Source: CAZGAH01 sp964523295 (GTDB lineage Bacteria > Desulfobacterota > Desulfovibrionia > Desulfovibrionales > Desulfovibrionaceae). Taken from it: DNA of 58,770 nt. Positions 35,674-43,965 of this stretch are shown one piece after another; position 1 is the first letter of the stretch, and the number at the start of each line of letters is the position of its first letter. The position numbers were made by a program, and so were the translations under genes. The notes beneath the pieces are model-generated. The model was given only the letters and a program-made list of their open reading frames with translations. It was not told the DNA's origin and did no database searches. The DNA lies in NCBI GenBank assembly GCA_964523295.1, contig CAZGAH010000016.1, positions 1 through 58,770 on the forward strand, given 5' to 3'.

Positions 35674-36370
35674 TCAGGCCCTGAAGCGGTAGCCGACGCC
35701 TCGCAGGGTTTCAATGGCCTCGGCGTAGTGCCCGAGTTTCTGGCGCAGACGGCGGATATGGGTATCGACCGTGCGCGCGTAGCCCTCGAATTCGTAGCCC
35801 CAGACCGAGTTGAGGAGTCCTTCCCGGGTGCAGACGCGGCCTTTTCGACGCAGGAGCTCCGCCAGGAGCTTGAATTCGGTCGCCGTCAGGCCAAGCTCTG
35901 CGTCGTCTATGGTCACGGTATGCGCCATGACGTCGACGCGCAGCCCCAGGTGTTCCAGGCAGTTCTCCCGCTCCGGGTCAGGTTCGGGAGCAGGCGCCGC
36001 GCGTTTGAGAACCGCCCGGATCCGCAAGAGCAGTTCGCGCGGGCTGAAGGGCTTGACGACGTAATCATCGGCGCCGAGTTCCAGCCCGACGATCCGATCC
36101 ACTTCCTGACTGCGGGCCGTGAGCATGATAACGGGTATCGCCGTGGTCCGCCGGTCGCGTTTAAGCTCACGACAGACTTCGAAGCCGTCGATGTCCGGAA
36201 GCATGATGTCGAGAACGATCAGATCCGGATGCTGCGTGCGCGCCAGATTCAGCCCTTCCTGTCCCTCGTCGGCGGTCAAGGCCCTGATTCCGGCGGCTTC
36301 CAGATTGATCTCGACGAGATGCAGAATATCCGGGTCGTCTTCGATAATCAACACGGTCGAGGCAGGCATG
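35674..36370 (-). CDS. phoB: PhoB-like winged-helix response regulator
   Basis: An OmpR/PhoB regulator of 231 residues. Receiver: TVLIIEDDPDI (acidic pair), DLIVLDIMLPDIDG (phosphoacceptor Asp ~53), PVIMLTAR and ADDYVVKPFSP (conserved Thr and Lys). Winged helix: LGLTATEFKLLAELLRRKGRV, SVWGYEFEGYARTVDTHIRRLRQKL and GVGYRFRA. Function as phosphate-starvation activator is inferred from the adjoining pstB-phoU and from the Pho-box-like array upstream. ATG 36370 is preceded by GGAGGAACC. No sensor kinase is in the window. Confidence 0.85.
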
Positions 36371-36464
36371 GTTCCTCCAGACGGAAAGCACCGCACTCCG
36401 GAAAAGGACAGGTTCCCGGCCCGCGCAGGTCTTCCTGGTCGCGACTCCGTATACACCAGAGCAT

Positions 36465-36504
36465 TGTGACGGCCGGATGGTGCCATTGTTACAATCAGGT
36501 TACG
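36465..36504 (-). promoter_or_regulatory. Pho-box-like array upstream of phoB
   Basis: On the minus strand, units spaced by 11 bases read CGTAACC, TGTAACA, CACCATC (weak) and CGTCACA, starting at 36504, 36493, 36482 and 36471. PhoB binds direct 7-bp repeats with 4-bp spacers (11-bp period), so the period is right and the G-T-A/C-A-C core is like known Pho-box units. It lies 95 bases before the phoB start and suggests autoregulation. Confidence 0.5.
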
Positions 36505-36837
36505 CGACAAGGGGGTGGGGTGCAAGAGCAGGGGCGATTGCGTGACAGGGAGTGATTGCGGCCTGTTCGCCGAGGTTTCTCAGGTGGGGTCGCGCCAGTC
36601 ATGCGTTGAACTGGGACCGGTCGATCCGACGATAAGGTCGGAGCAAAACACCACGCATTGCCTGTCGTAATGAGCGCGAACTACGCACTGTGCTGTGAAC
36701 ACACCCACCAGCCGGCATTTGGTGGAAGACTGCTTCTGTCATAGACGCCGACCCTGAGCCCCAATGGTCAGGGCTTGATCCGCAAAGATTGCTGCAGTTT
36801 TGATAGAATGGTTACTGGATGAGGCAGCTTGGAGCGC
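36505..36837. other. Intergenic region without a recognisable gene
   Basis: I see no convincing reading frame, tRNA or known RNA. There are short inverted repeats (for example GACCGGTCGATCC near 36614-36626) but none has a T-run. It separates the phoB promoter from the IS remnant. Confidence 0.45.
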
Positions 36838-37147
36838 TGCTTGCCAATTTCAATAAACAGACTAAACAACCACCAGCCAAAAGCTGGGGGTTATTAATCA
36901 GCGGAGTGAAAGTCCAGCTATTAACCGGCAGGTTTTGCAGCCGGTTACGGCTCAACATCACAACCATCGTTGGGATCGCGCTCAAAATGATGTGCCAGAT
37001 AGTCTTGGATCATCTCTTTTGTCAGCTCTCCGGCTGTCACGCAATAATAGCCACGAGCCCAGAAATGTCTTCCAAATAGCGCTTTTTAACGATGGGCCCC
37101 CCAATATTTTTACCGAAGTACGGCCTTTGACTCTACACATGATTCCA
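36838..37147 (-). mobile_element. IS200/IS605-type remnant: TnpA C-terminus and end hairpin
   Basis: On the minus strand a TnpA (Y1 transposase) tail can be read: VKGRTSVKILGGPSLK, then, after loss of single bases from an A-run and a T-run, RHFWARGYYCVTAGELTKEM and a stop at 36945. A hairpin with arms AACCACCAGC and GCTGGGGGTT (36868-36892, loop CAAAA) is typical of the element's right end. The 5' two thirds of the transposase are missing, so it cannot move by itself. Confidence 0.75.
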
Positions 37148-37247
37148 GATGCAAATATGCCTGGCGGAGCGGAAACCAGGGCAACTGAAGGGCTACCTTG
37201 TTCCGGCTCTGTTTTCCCGGGGGTAATGCTTTGCAGGCGTTGCCCGG

Positions 37248-39246
37248 CTACTCGCACTGCGCCGGCGCTTCGATCTGGCCCAGGGTCAGGAGTTCGCTGA
37301 CCGTAACGAAGTGGTAGCCTTCCTTGCGCAGGAGTTTGATCACGAGCGGCATGGCGGTTGCGGTGTAATGGCCGCGTCCGTTGGCGTGAAAGCGGATGAT
37401 GGATCCGCTTTGTACCTGGGTCATGATGCGCGTCGCCATGGCCGGGGGGTCCTGCTGCGGATTCAGGTCGTCGCTGTCCACATCGGAAAAGATGGCAGCG
37501 AGGCCGAGGCCTGAAAGGAGGCCCAGGGCTTGCGGCGAGCATTTCGCCTCCGGAAAGCGGAAGACCTGCGGCAACTTGGGAATCCGGTCGATTTCCCGGG
37601 ATTCCACGCCCACGCGGGCACACTGTCCGGCAATCGTGCTCCTGAGCTGTTCGTACTGCCCCAGGGGCCAGAGCAGCTGATGTTCCAGTTCAACGCCTCG
37701 CAACGGCCGCAGCGAAGTGGACGTCCAGGCCAGGCTGCCGACTTCGAAGAGCGGATCGGCCATAAGCTGCATCGACTTGTCCGGGTGCGTGCTCATCCAC
37801 TTGCCCCCCAGAAAAAAGGTGGCTTTGATGCAGTTGTCGCGCAGGAATCCGACAAGCTCCGCATCGAAGCCCGTGCTCACGGCCTCGCCTTCGCCCGCGT
37901 CGAAGGTCAGGGCCACGACGTTCTGGAATCCGGCCGGGCCTATACGCCGCACGCCGGCGAGCAGCGCGGATGGCAGCGGCGCCAGCCGTAGCGTGGGGCC
38001 GCGTCTGGCGCCTTGTGCGGCGGGTGTGGTCTGGGCTGGATTTCGCTCCTCCGGGTGGCCATTCAGCTCCGCCGGCGACCAGAGCATATCCAGAACCGCC
38101 TGCGAGCCGAAGTCCAGGCCCGGACGGTAATAGGGGCTTGCGCCCTCGGGCGGCGGCAACGGCGTGGGCTTGAGCTGCGTAAGCGCCAGCCCTGCCATCG
38201 GGCGGCCGGGTTCCGTGGGGGCAGGTTCGGGCAAGGGCGGGAGCACGAGCAGGCGCCGCGTCGGCGTTTGGGGAGGCGATTCGATCGGGTTTTGATCCGC
38301 GGGCGGAGGCGCGAGGCCCTCCGATTGTCCGGAAGGCTCGGTGGAGTCTGGCAACGCGCCTGGCTCTGTCCACAGCGGGCGCAGCGGCCTGGCCAGAGGC
38401 CGTTGTTGCGGACCGGGAACAGCGTCGGCGGGTACTGGGGGCAGTGAGCTGGCGCTATCGGCCGGCTGAGCGTCCGGCGCCGCCTCGGTCGGTCCGGACT
38501 GCTCCGGCAGAACCGGGGTCAAGGGCGGCGAGGGCGATGATTGCGGCGTGGGCAAGGGGAGCGGCGTCGCCGGCGACGACGCGGCGTCCGGAGCGGGCGG
38601 GGGAAGGGGCGTTGCCGGTGACGGCGTGGTGTCCGGCGTGACCGGGTCCATGGAGAGATTGCGTACGCACNNNNNNNNNNGTGATCTCCGCGTCGACCGA
38701 CGCGGGAATCGTCAGCGTGTAGGCATCCTTGCCGTCCTTGACGATCCAGCCCCGGGAAGTTTTGTTGAGCATCACGTAGCCTAAAAAGGTCTCCACGGGC
38801 GCCTTTTCGCCGGCGCCGCGCGCGTAGGTGATGCCGATGTGCACGGCAGCCGTGGTTTCGCTGCGGCAGAGCAGTTCGTTTTCCAGCAGGCGGACATTGC
38901 GGGTCGCGGCGCATCGGCTGGCGCTGTAGCCGGGCCAGAGCTGCGCGGCAAGGTCGCAGTCGCCGGCGTTGATGGCCGCATAGAGCGCAGCGATAGCCCC
39001 GACAGGCGAATCGAGTGAAGACTGCGCCTCCGGCGTTTCCGACGTCGGTGCTTTCTCCGCGTACAGGATGGAGCCGGGCCCGGGGGCAGGTGCAGCGGGT
39101 TCTCCTTCCTGCCTCGAGGACGTCAGAAACACATGATCCTGATTCCCCTGCGCAGCGAGGAGCGCTTCCGGCACGATCAGCAGCAGCCCGGCGAGCGCCA
39201 ACAGGAGCAGGGGGCGAGGCCGTGGCGCAAGGCGGGAGACGCTCAT
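37248..39246 (-). CDS. Secreted two-domain protein with degenerate polysaccharide-deacetylase domain (split by N gap)
   Basis: A signal peptide (PLLLLALAGLLLIVPEALLA) opens a protein of ~660 residues. The N-terminal part (ALYAAINAGDCDLAAQLWPG ... GWIVKDGKDAYTLTIPASV) has an NTF2-like look. After the N run comes a ~180-residue Pro/Ser/Ala linker, then a divergent NodB-like domain: VALTFDAGEGEAVSTGFD replaces TFDDG, ATFFLGGKWMSTHPD matches the usual second strand, but LAWTSTSLRPL lacks the HxxxH metal ligands. So the domain may bind but not deacetylate. The two parts are in different frames because the gap length is wrong. It ends the minus-strand run before the IS remnant. Confidence 0.7.
38671..38680. 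other. Assembly gap (10 N) in the two-domain deacetylase-like gene
   Basis: The gap separates the N-terminal domain (ending VDAEI) from CVRNLSMDPVTPDT and the linker. The frame shifts across it, so its true length is not 10. Confidence 0.95.
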
Positions 39247-39292
39247 TGCCGGCAGAAGAGGAGTCCGGAGGATTTGCGCGCGGGTTGCAGGC

Positions 39293-40027
39293 TCAACGCA
39301 GCCTGCTGTCGAATACGTCTTTTCTGATCAGGTTGACGTAGCAGGATTTTTTTTCGTGCGCGCGAAAGGTTTTGGCAGTGGTCAGCGCGCTGTCGTAGTC
39401 GTCGGAAACGCCAATGGCGACGACCATCCAGGCGTTGGCCGGATCGGTATCGATATGCAGTTCCAGTACGCGCGGCGAATAGCCCTTCCGGGTGTACTCT
39501 TCGGCCATTTTTCGGGCGTTCTCTTCGACCTTGAGCGCCCCTATCTGGACATAGAAGAGAAGATTGTCGATGTCGAAGGGCTCGCTGCTTCCTGAAGAGG
39601 CGATGTACGCCGGTGCCTGTTCCTTGTCCCGATACGTGCGCGCGGCCTGCAAAGCCTTGGACACGGAGTCGTACACGCCCAGGCGCACGGCGAACCAGAG
39701 TTTGCCGTCGCGGCTTTCCTCAGCGAAGATATACGGCTCGTATCCCTTGCCCTTCAACGTCTCGACCAGGCCGCGGGCTTGTTCTTCGGATACCGTGCGC
39801 TCGGCCTGCACCACGAACGGTTGGTTCCGATGCTTGCTCTCCGGCATGATGAGCACCGTCTCCACCCAGGCCGATGCGTGCGTCACCAGGAGCAGGGCGA
39901 GCACGACCCCGAGGATGATCCCCCGGGAAACTGGCCTGGGCAAACGCCTCGGTCCGTCCTTGACCCAACGGTCCGCCTTCAAGTCCGTGGTGCTCGCGGT
40001 CGCAATGATCATGATCTTCGTGTCCAT
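39293..40027 (-). CDS. SPOR-domain envelope protein
   Basis: A 244-residue protein with one N-terminal membrane helix (GIILGVVLALLLVTHASAWV) and two SPOR-like repeats: PFVVQAERTVSEEQARGLVETLKGKGYEPYI...WFAVRLGVYDS, and FYVQIGALKVEENARKMAEEYTRKGYSPRVL...WMVVAIGVSDD. SPOR domains bind denuded septal peptidoglycan. So it probably sits in the inner membrane with its repeats in the periplasm and acts in division or envelope upkeep, like the M23 gene 63 bases upstream. Starts 40027 or 40015 (second ATG) are both possible; the ribosome site is weak. Confidence 0.75.
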   Translation of the reverse strand: MDTKIMIIATASTTDLKADRWVKDGPRRLPRPVSRGIILGVVLALLLVTHASAWVETVLIMPESKHRNQPFVVQAERTVSEEQARGLVETLKGKGYEPYIFAEESRDGKLWFAVRLGVYDSVSKALQAARTYRDKEQAPAYIASSGSSEPFDIDNLLFYVQIGALKVEENARKMAEEYTRKGYSPRVLELHIDTDPANAWMVVAIGVSDDYDSALTTAKTFRAHEKKSCYVNLIRKDVFDSRLR

Positions 40028-40090
40028 GCTCGAAGAAGAATGGCCGGGCTGGCAGGTGCGGCGCGCGTCCTGCAGGGCGCCGCTCGTGTG

Positions 40091-41671
40091 CTACAATGCC
40101 CGGTCAGCGTCGTTTTCGGGCCTGTCCCTCTGGGCAACGGGCTCGCCAGGGTGCTGATCCTGCTGCAACTTGGCCTTCAGCTCGGCAACAGTTTTGAGAA
40201 AGGCGTCCATCTCCCGGGCGGGCAAGGACGGCGCCGGCTGCCTGGCCAGCTGCTTTTGCGGATTGAGCGGCTTGCCACCCTGTTCGAGACGAAAATCCAG
40301 GTGGGGCCCAGTGGCCAGCCCGGTCATGCCGACGTAACCGATGACATCGCCCTGAGAAACGCGTTTGCCCTTCCGAATCCCGGCGGCATACCGCGAGAGA
40401 TGCATGTAGGTGCTTTTATAGTCCCCGGAGTGGTCGAGTTTGATGGCCTTTCCACCACCGGCCATCCATCCCGCCGAGGCTACCACGCCGTCCCCCACGG
40501 CCATGACCGGCGTACCGGCAGGGGCTGCGTAATCAATGCCGAGATGTGGCCGGACAATGTTGAGGATGGGATGCCGTCGGCGCATGGTGTATCCGGAGGA
40601 AATGCGGGAAAACTTCAGCGGTGCGCGTAGAAATGCCTTGCGCAGATTCTTTCCGCTGGCGTCGTAATAGCGTTTTAGCCCTTTCGCGTCTTCGACCAGA
40701 TATCCTTCGTAGGTTTCGTCCTGATTGGTGAACGTTGCTGCCAGAATGTTTCCGTAACACTTGAAGACTCCCTGCTGGTAGCGCTTCTCCACCAGGAGTC
40801 TGAAGGAGTCGCCTTGCCGCAAATCCCGGATGAAATCGACCTCGCAGGCGAAAATGTCAGCCAGCGCAATCGCCAGGTCCGCGCTTTCGCCAGCCCCTTC
40901 CACGGCACCGAACAGGCTGGACTCGATGGCACCTTCCACGCGTTCGATACGCTGATCGTATTCTATCGGTTGCCTGAATGCTTGAAAGCCGGTCTCCGCC
41001 TTTTCAACGACCAGGCGCTGGTCCAGATCGATTTCGTAGGTCAGCCCGACAAAGCCGTCCTGACGCGTGGTAATGGCATACTCACGACCAATTTGGATGG
41101 TGTTCAACGGGAATACCTTCCGGCAGGCGGCGTTCAGGGCGTCGACCTCGGCGCCGGTCAGCAGCGTCGACAGGATGCCGGCAATGGTGTCTCCCGGGCG
41201 AATATAGCCCCTGGCCACGCGTTCGTCGTTGTCCTGGCTCTGAAGCCCCGGTCCGGTATCGGCAACCGCCCCGGCCACCCGCCACGAGGGCGTAGGACCG
41301 GCAGTGGCGCTTTCAGTCTCGATGCCGCCGGTAAACACCGCCATGGCAGGGGCCGATGTCGGTGCCACGGCAGTGGGCTCTTTCGGCAGACTGTCATGCA
41401 CGACCGCGGGTAGGGCCGTCTCGGCAACGGTCTCGTCCGGAACAGGATTGTCGGGGATGGTAACGCCGTCTCCCGGACTGTCTTCGGTCCGCACAGGCTG
41501 AGTACGGTCGGAGACGGAACCAGGGAATGCGACATGCGTATCGGATACGCCGAGCGCCGTCGGCAGCAGCAGGATCAGGCCAAGAAGCGCCGACAACGCG
41601 GCAAACAGACGAAAGCGGAACCCTGTCGGATCGGAGGCATCAAGCTCGACAACAGGTCGGACCAACGACAT
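40091..41671 (-). CDS. M23 family peptidoglycan metallopeptidase
   Basis: A ~526-residue membrane-anchored endopeptidase. N-terminal helix (FAALSALLGLILLLP), a Pro/Thr-rich stalk, then a LysM/OapA-like region (YIRPGDTIAGILSTLLTG ... GREYAITTRQDG) and the catalytic domain: HPILNIVRPHLGIDYAAPAGTPV with H-x3-D zinc ligands and THMHLSRYAAG/ATGPHLDFRL with the last His. It cuts peptide cross-links in the cell wall, as MepM/NlpD-type enzymes do. ATG 41671 has GAGGAGGG just upstream; longer starts at 41698/41683 are less likely. Next gene is the SPOR protein. Confidence 0.87.
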   Translation of the reverse strand: MSLVRPVVELDASDPTGFRFRLFAALSALLGLILLLPTALGVSDTHVAFPGSVSDRTQPVRTEDSPGDGVTIPDNPVPDETVAETALPAVVHDSLPKEPTAVAPTSAPAMAVFTGGIETESATAGPTPSWRVAGAVADTGPGLQSQDNDERVARGYIRPGDTIAGILSTLLTGAEVDALNAACRKVFPLNTIQIGREYAITTRQDGFVGLTYEIDLDQRLVVEKAETGFQAFRQPIEYDQRIERVEGAIESSLFGAVEGAGESADLAIALADIFACEVDFIRDLRQGDSFRLLVEKRYQQGVFKCYGNILAATFTNQDETYEGYLVEDAKGLKRYYDASGKNLRKAFLRAPLKFSRISSGYTMRRRHPILNIVRPHLGIDYAAPAGTPVMAVGDGVVASAGWMAGGGKAIKLDHSGDYKSTYMHLSRYAAGIRKGKRVSQGDVIGYVGMTGLATGPHLDFRLEQGGKPLNPQKQLARQPAPSLPAREMDAFLKTVAELKAKLQQDQHPGEPVAQRDRPENDADRAL

Positions 41672-41909
41672 GCATACCCTCCTCATATTGTGTGACACAC
41701 AATTGAAGGCTACGCCAACAATCGGGCGATAGCAAGGATTTTACAGCGGAAGTTCCAGGCTCAAGCACGCTTTTTTGTGGCTGCATTCACCTTCCGCTGT
41801 GGGAATGCCCCTGGAAGGGCTGCCCTGTATGGGGTGATGCAGCGTGTAGAGCCGTGATGCCCTGCCTGCGCGTATCCTGTCCGCGATGCTGAGGTCGTTC
41901 GCGTATTTT

Positions 41910-42410
41910 TCAAGATGCAGCCGGCGTTGACAAGGCCGATCCGCCCGGATGGCGAGCCTGGTTCACGTCATGAAGAATCCCGGCGACGACGCGCTCTACG
42001 GCGCGCTCCACGGGTGGCGAGAGCTCCGGGGAAAAGGCGGTGGGCGGGGTTATCTGGATGAGAATGATGCGCAGTGTCCCGGGCATTTCGTCGGGAAATA
42101 ATTCGTAGCCGAGCTTGAGCGTCGTGCCCAGGGTCATGGCGTGCGAATTGACCAGATAGGCCGTGGTGAAGAGTTCGTCCGCCGTGAGTTCGAGCACGTC
42201 GCCGGGCTCGCGGCCGAGCACGGTGGCGTCGATGACGTAGGCGCAGTCCTTGCCGAGCAGCGCGTCGACGACCTCGAAACCGACGGTGTACATGATTTCC
42301 GTGGCCATAGGAGCCTTGGCGGCCTCGAGCCGTTCCACGACGGCGATGCCGGCGCGGTCGTCCATGAGCAGCGGGTTGCCTATGCCGATAGCGATGTACT
42401 GATCTTTCAT
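41910..42410 (-). CDS. Hydrogenase maturation protease for the Mvh-type enzyme
   Basis: A 166-residue HyaD/HycI-type endopeptidase. It trims the C-terminus of a [NiFe] hydrogenase large subunit after nickel is in place. It has GIGNPLLMDDRAGIAVVE (metal-binding Asp/Glu) and DAtV-type strand YVIDATVLGREPGD; the second His ligand is in VNSHAMTLG. The last ~20 residues are Pro/Ala-rich. It lies 72 bases after the Mvh-type large subunit, with a strong GC hairpin between, so it most likely processes that subunit. A second, different protease serves the periplasmic hydrogenase at 49007. Confidence 0.85.
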   Translation of the reverse strand: MKDQYIAIGIGNPLLMDDRAGIAVVERLEAAKAPMATEIMYTVGFEVVDALLGKDCAYVIDATVLGREPGDVLELTADELFTTAYLVNSHAMTLGTTLKLGYELFPDEMPGTLRIILIQITPPTAFSPELSPPVERAVERVVAGILHDVNQARHPGGSALSTPAAS

Positions 42411-42425
42411 AGTATAGTTCCGGAA

Positions 42426-42460
42426 CGAACGGGGGGGAGGAATCGAGCCCCCCCCGTTCG
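42426..42460. terminator. GC-rich hairpin between the Mvh large-subunit gene and its protease
   Basis: CGAACGGGGGGG (42426-42437) and CCCCCCCGTTCG (42449-42460) are perfect reverse complements with an 11-base loop. With no T-run it is more likely a partial terminator or mRNA-stability hairpin that lowers protease output. Confidence 0.65.
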
Positions 42461-42482
42461 CAGCAGGCGATAATGATTCAGG

Positions 42483-43949
42483 TTAGAAGTTCTTCATCTG
42501 TTTGTAAAGAACGCCGTCGCTGGAATAGATGTCCAGTTCCAGAGGCCGCTGGCCGCCGCAGACCGCGTGCGTGGCGCAGGCCAGGCAGAGATCGTAGGGG
42601 CGGAAGGCCATTTCCACGTAATTGAGCAGCCCTTCGGATACGTTGCCATTCTTGATGAAGTGTCGGGCTGCCTTTTTTACAGCCAGATTGATCGGCGCGT
42701 TGTTGTGCGTGGTGGCGACGATAAGGTTGGCGTTGGTGACGATGCCGTCGGCGTCCGTCAGGTAGTGATGGATGAGCGTGCCCCGCGGGGCCTCGACGAT
42801 GCCCACGCCTTCGCCGGTGCATGAGCTGGGCTTTGTCCAGGTGTCCGGGTTGGTGATTTCCGGATCCTGAGCCAGTTGCAGGCACTTTTCCGCGGCGTTG
42901 AGCAGTTCGATGGCCCTGGCCCAGTGGTAGGCGAGCACGTAGTGTACGGGACGGCTACCGAAGGTGGCGTGGAATTGCTCGAAGTGCTGCTGCGCCAGCG
43001 GGGTGTCCATGCCCTTGGCCACGTTCATCCTGGCCAACGGACCGACAGCGTAGATGTTCGTCCCGGGGCTTTCGGCGATGCCGTTCCAGGCGCCGAGTTT
43101 CTTCTGGTAGGGGAACTTCATGTACGACCAGGGCAACACGCGCTCGGCGATGAAGTCGAGATAGCCTTTGCCGGTGAAGGTTCCCACTTCCTCGCCTTTG
43201 GCATCGATGACGCGCTGTTCTCCGTCGTAATAGGCGATACGGCCTTGCGGATCGAGCGAACCCATGTAACCGACCTCGACCCGGTACATGTCGCCGGTAA
43301 CGAGTTCCATGTATTTGGGATTCTTGAGTACGACGTCGCTGAAGACCTTCAAGGTCAGTTCACCCAGTTCGACAAGCTCCCTGGACCATTCGACGATCTG
43401 GAGCCGCTCATCTTCGCTCAGGCGTCGCGACCAACCGCCGGGCAGCGCCGCGACCGGATGGTTGGGCTTGCCCCCGAGCATTTCGAATATCTTCACGGCG
43501 AGACTGCGTTTCTTGAGCACCAGCCGCCCCACGTCGGCGCCGACGGCCTGGACCAGCCCGACGACGTTGCGCGTTGCTGCCGGCGATTCCGGACCACAGA
43601 CGAAATCCGGAAAACCCAGGGCGTAGAGGATGATGGCATGGTCCTCGACATAGTGCGCGTTGAAGAAGAGTTCGCGCAACTTGCGACCTGCCGATGGCGG
43701 CGTGACGCCGTAGATGCCGTCCGAGGCCTTCATCGAGGCCATGAAGTGGACGGCGCGGCAGACGCCGCATATCGTCGAAACCGTCCTGGGCACTTCGTCG
43801 ATGGGCATGCCCTGGAGAAACTTCTCGTAACCGCGAAACTCCACCGTCTGAAAGAAGGCGTCGTCCACGTTGCCCGCGTCGTCGAGAAATATGGCAATCT
43901 TGCCATGACCTTCCAGACGGGTGATGGGATTGATCTCGATTTTTTTCAC
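42483..43949 (-). CDS. mvhA: MvhA-type [NiFe] hydrogenase large subunit
   Basis: A 488-residue group 3c-like large subunit that houses the Ni-Fe site. N-terminal IEINPITRLEGHGKIAIF; L1 motif TVSTICGVCRAVH with two Cys ligands; L2 motif YDLCLACATH with the other two, followed by a ~27-residue tail for the maturation protease to remove. It is cytoplasmic and pairs with the small subunit encoded 17 bases upstream. Together with MvhD and HdrABC it should feed electrons from H2 into the bifurcating complex. The protease gene follows after a hairpin. Confidence 0.9.
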   Translation of the reverse strand: MKKIEINPITRLEGHGKIAIFLDDAGNVDDAFFQTVEFRGYEKFLQGMPIDEVPRTVSTICGVCRAVHFMASMKASDGIYGVTPPSAGRKLRELFFNAHYVEDHAIILYALGFPDFVCGPESPAATRNVVGLVQAVGADVGRLVLKKRSLAVKIFEMLGGKPNHPVAALPGGWSRRLSEDERLQIVEWSRELVELGELTLKVFSDVVLKNPKYMELVTGDMYRVEVGYMGSLDPQGRIAYYDGEQRVIDAKGEEVGTFTGKGYLDFIAERVLPWSYMKFPYQKKLGAWNGIAESPGTNIYAVGPLARMNVAKGMDTPLAQQHFEQFHATFGSRPVHYVLAYHWARAIELLNAAEKCLQLAQDPEITNPDTWTKPSSCTGEGVGIVEAPRGTLIHHYLTDADGIVTNANLIVATTHNNAPINLAVKKAARHFIKNGNVSEGLLNYVEMAFRPYDLCLACATHAVCGGQRPLELDIYSSDGVLYKQMKNF

Positions 43950-43965
43950 AATATATCCTCCCGGA

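Noticed and set aside
36540..36830. Possible 6S-like or other structured RNA upstream of the IS remnant
   Set aside because: Some short inverted repeats are present, but the long hairpin with open central bubble of 6S RNA could not be built.
36819..37079. 86-codon plus-strand ORF over the IS remnant
   Set aside because: It is the reverse strand of the TnpA tail and element end, so not a real gene.
41740..41815. Inverted repeat ACAGCGGAAG / CTTCCGCTGT upstream of the M23 gene
   Set aside because: The loop is about 40 bases and no T-run follows, so neither a terminator nor an operator can be claimed.
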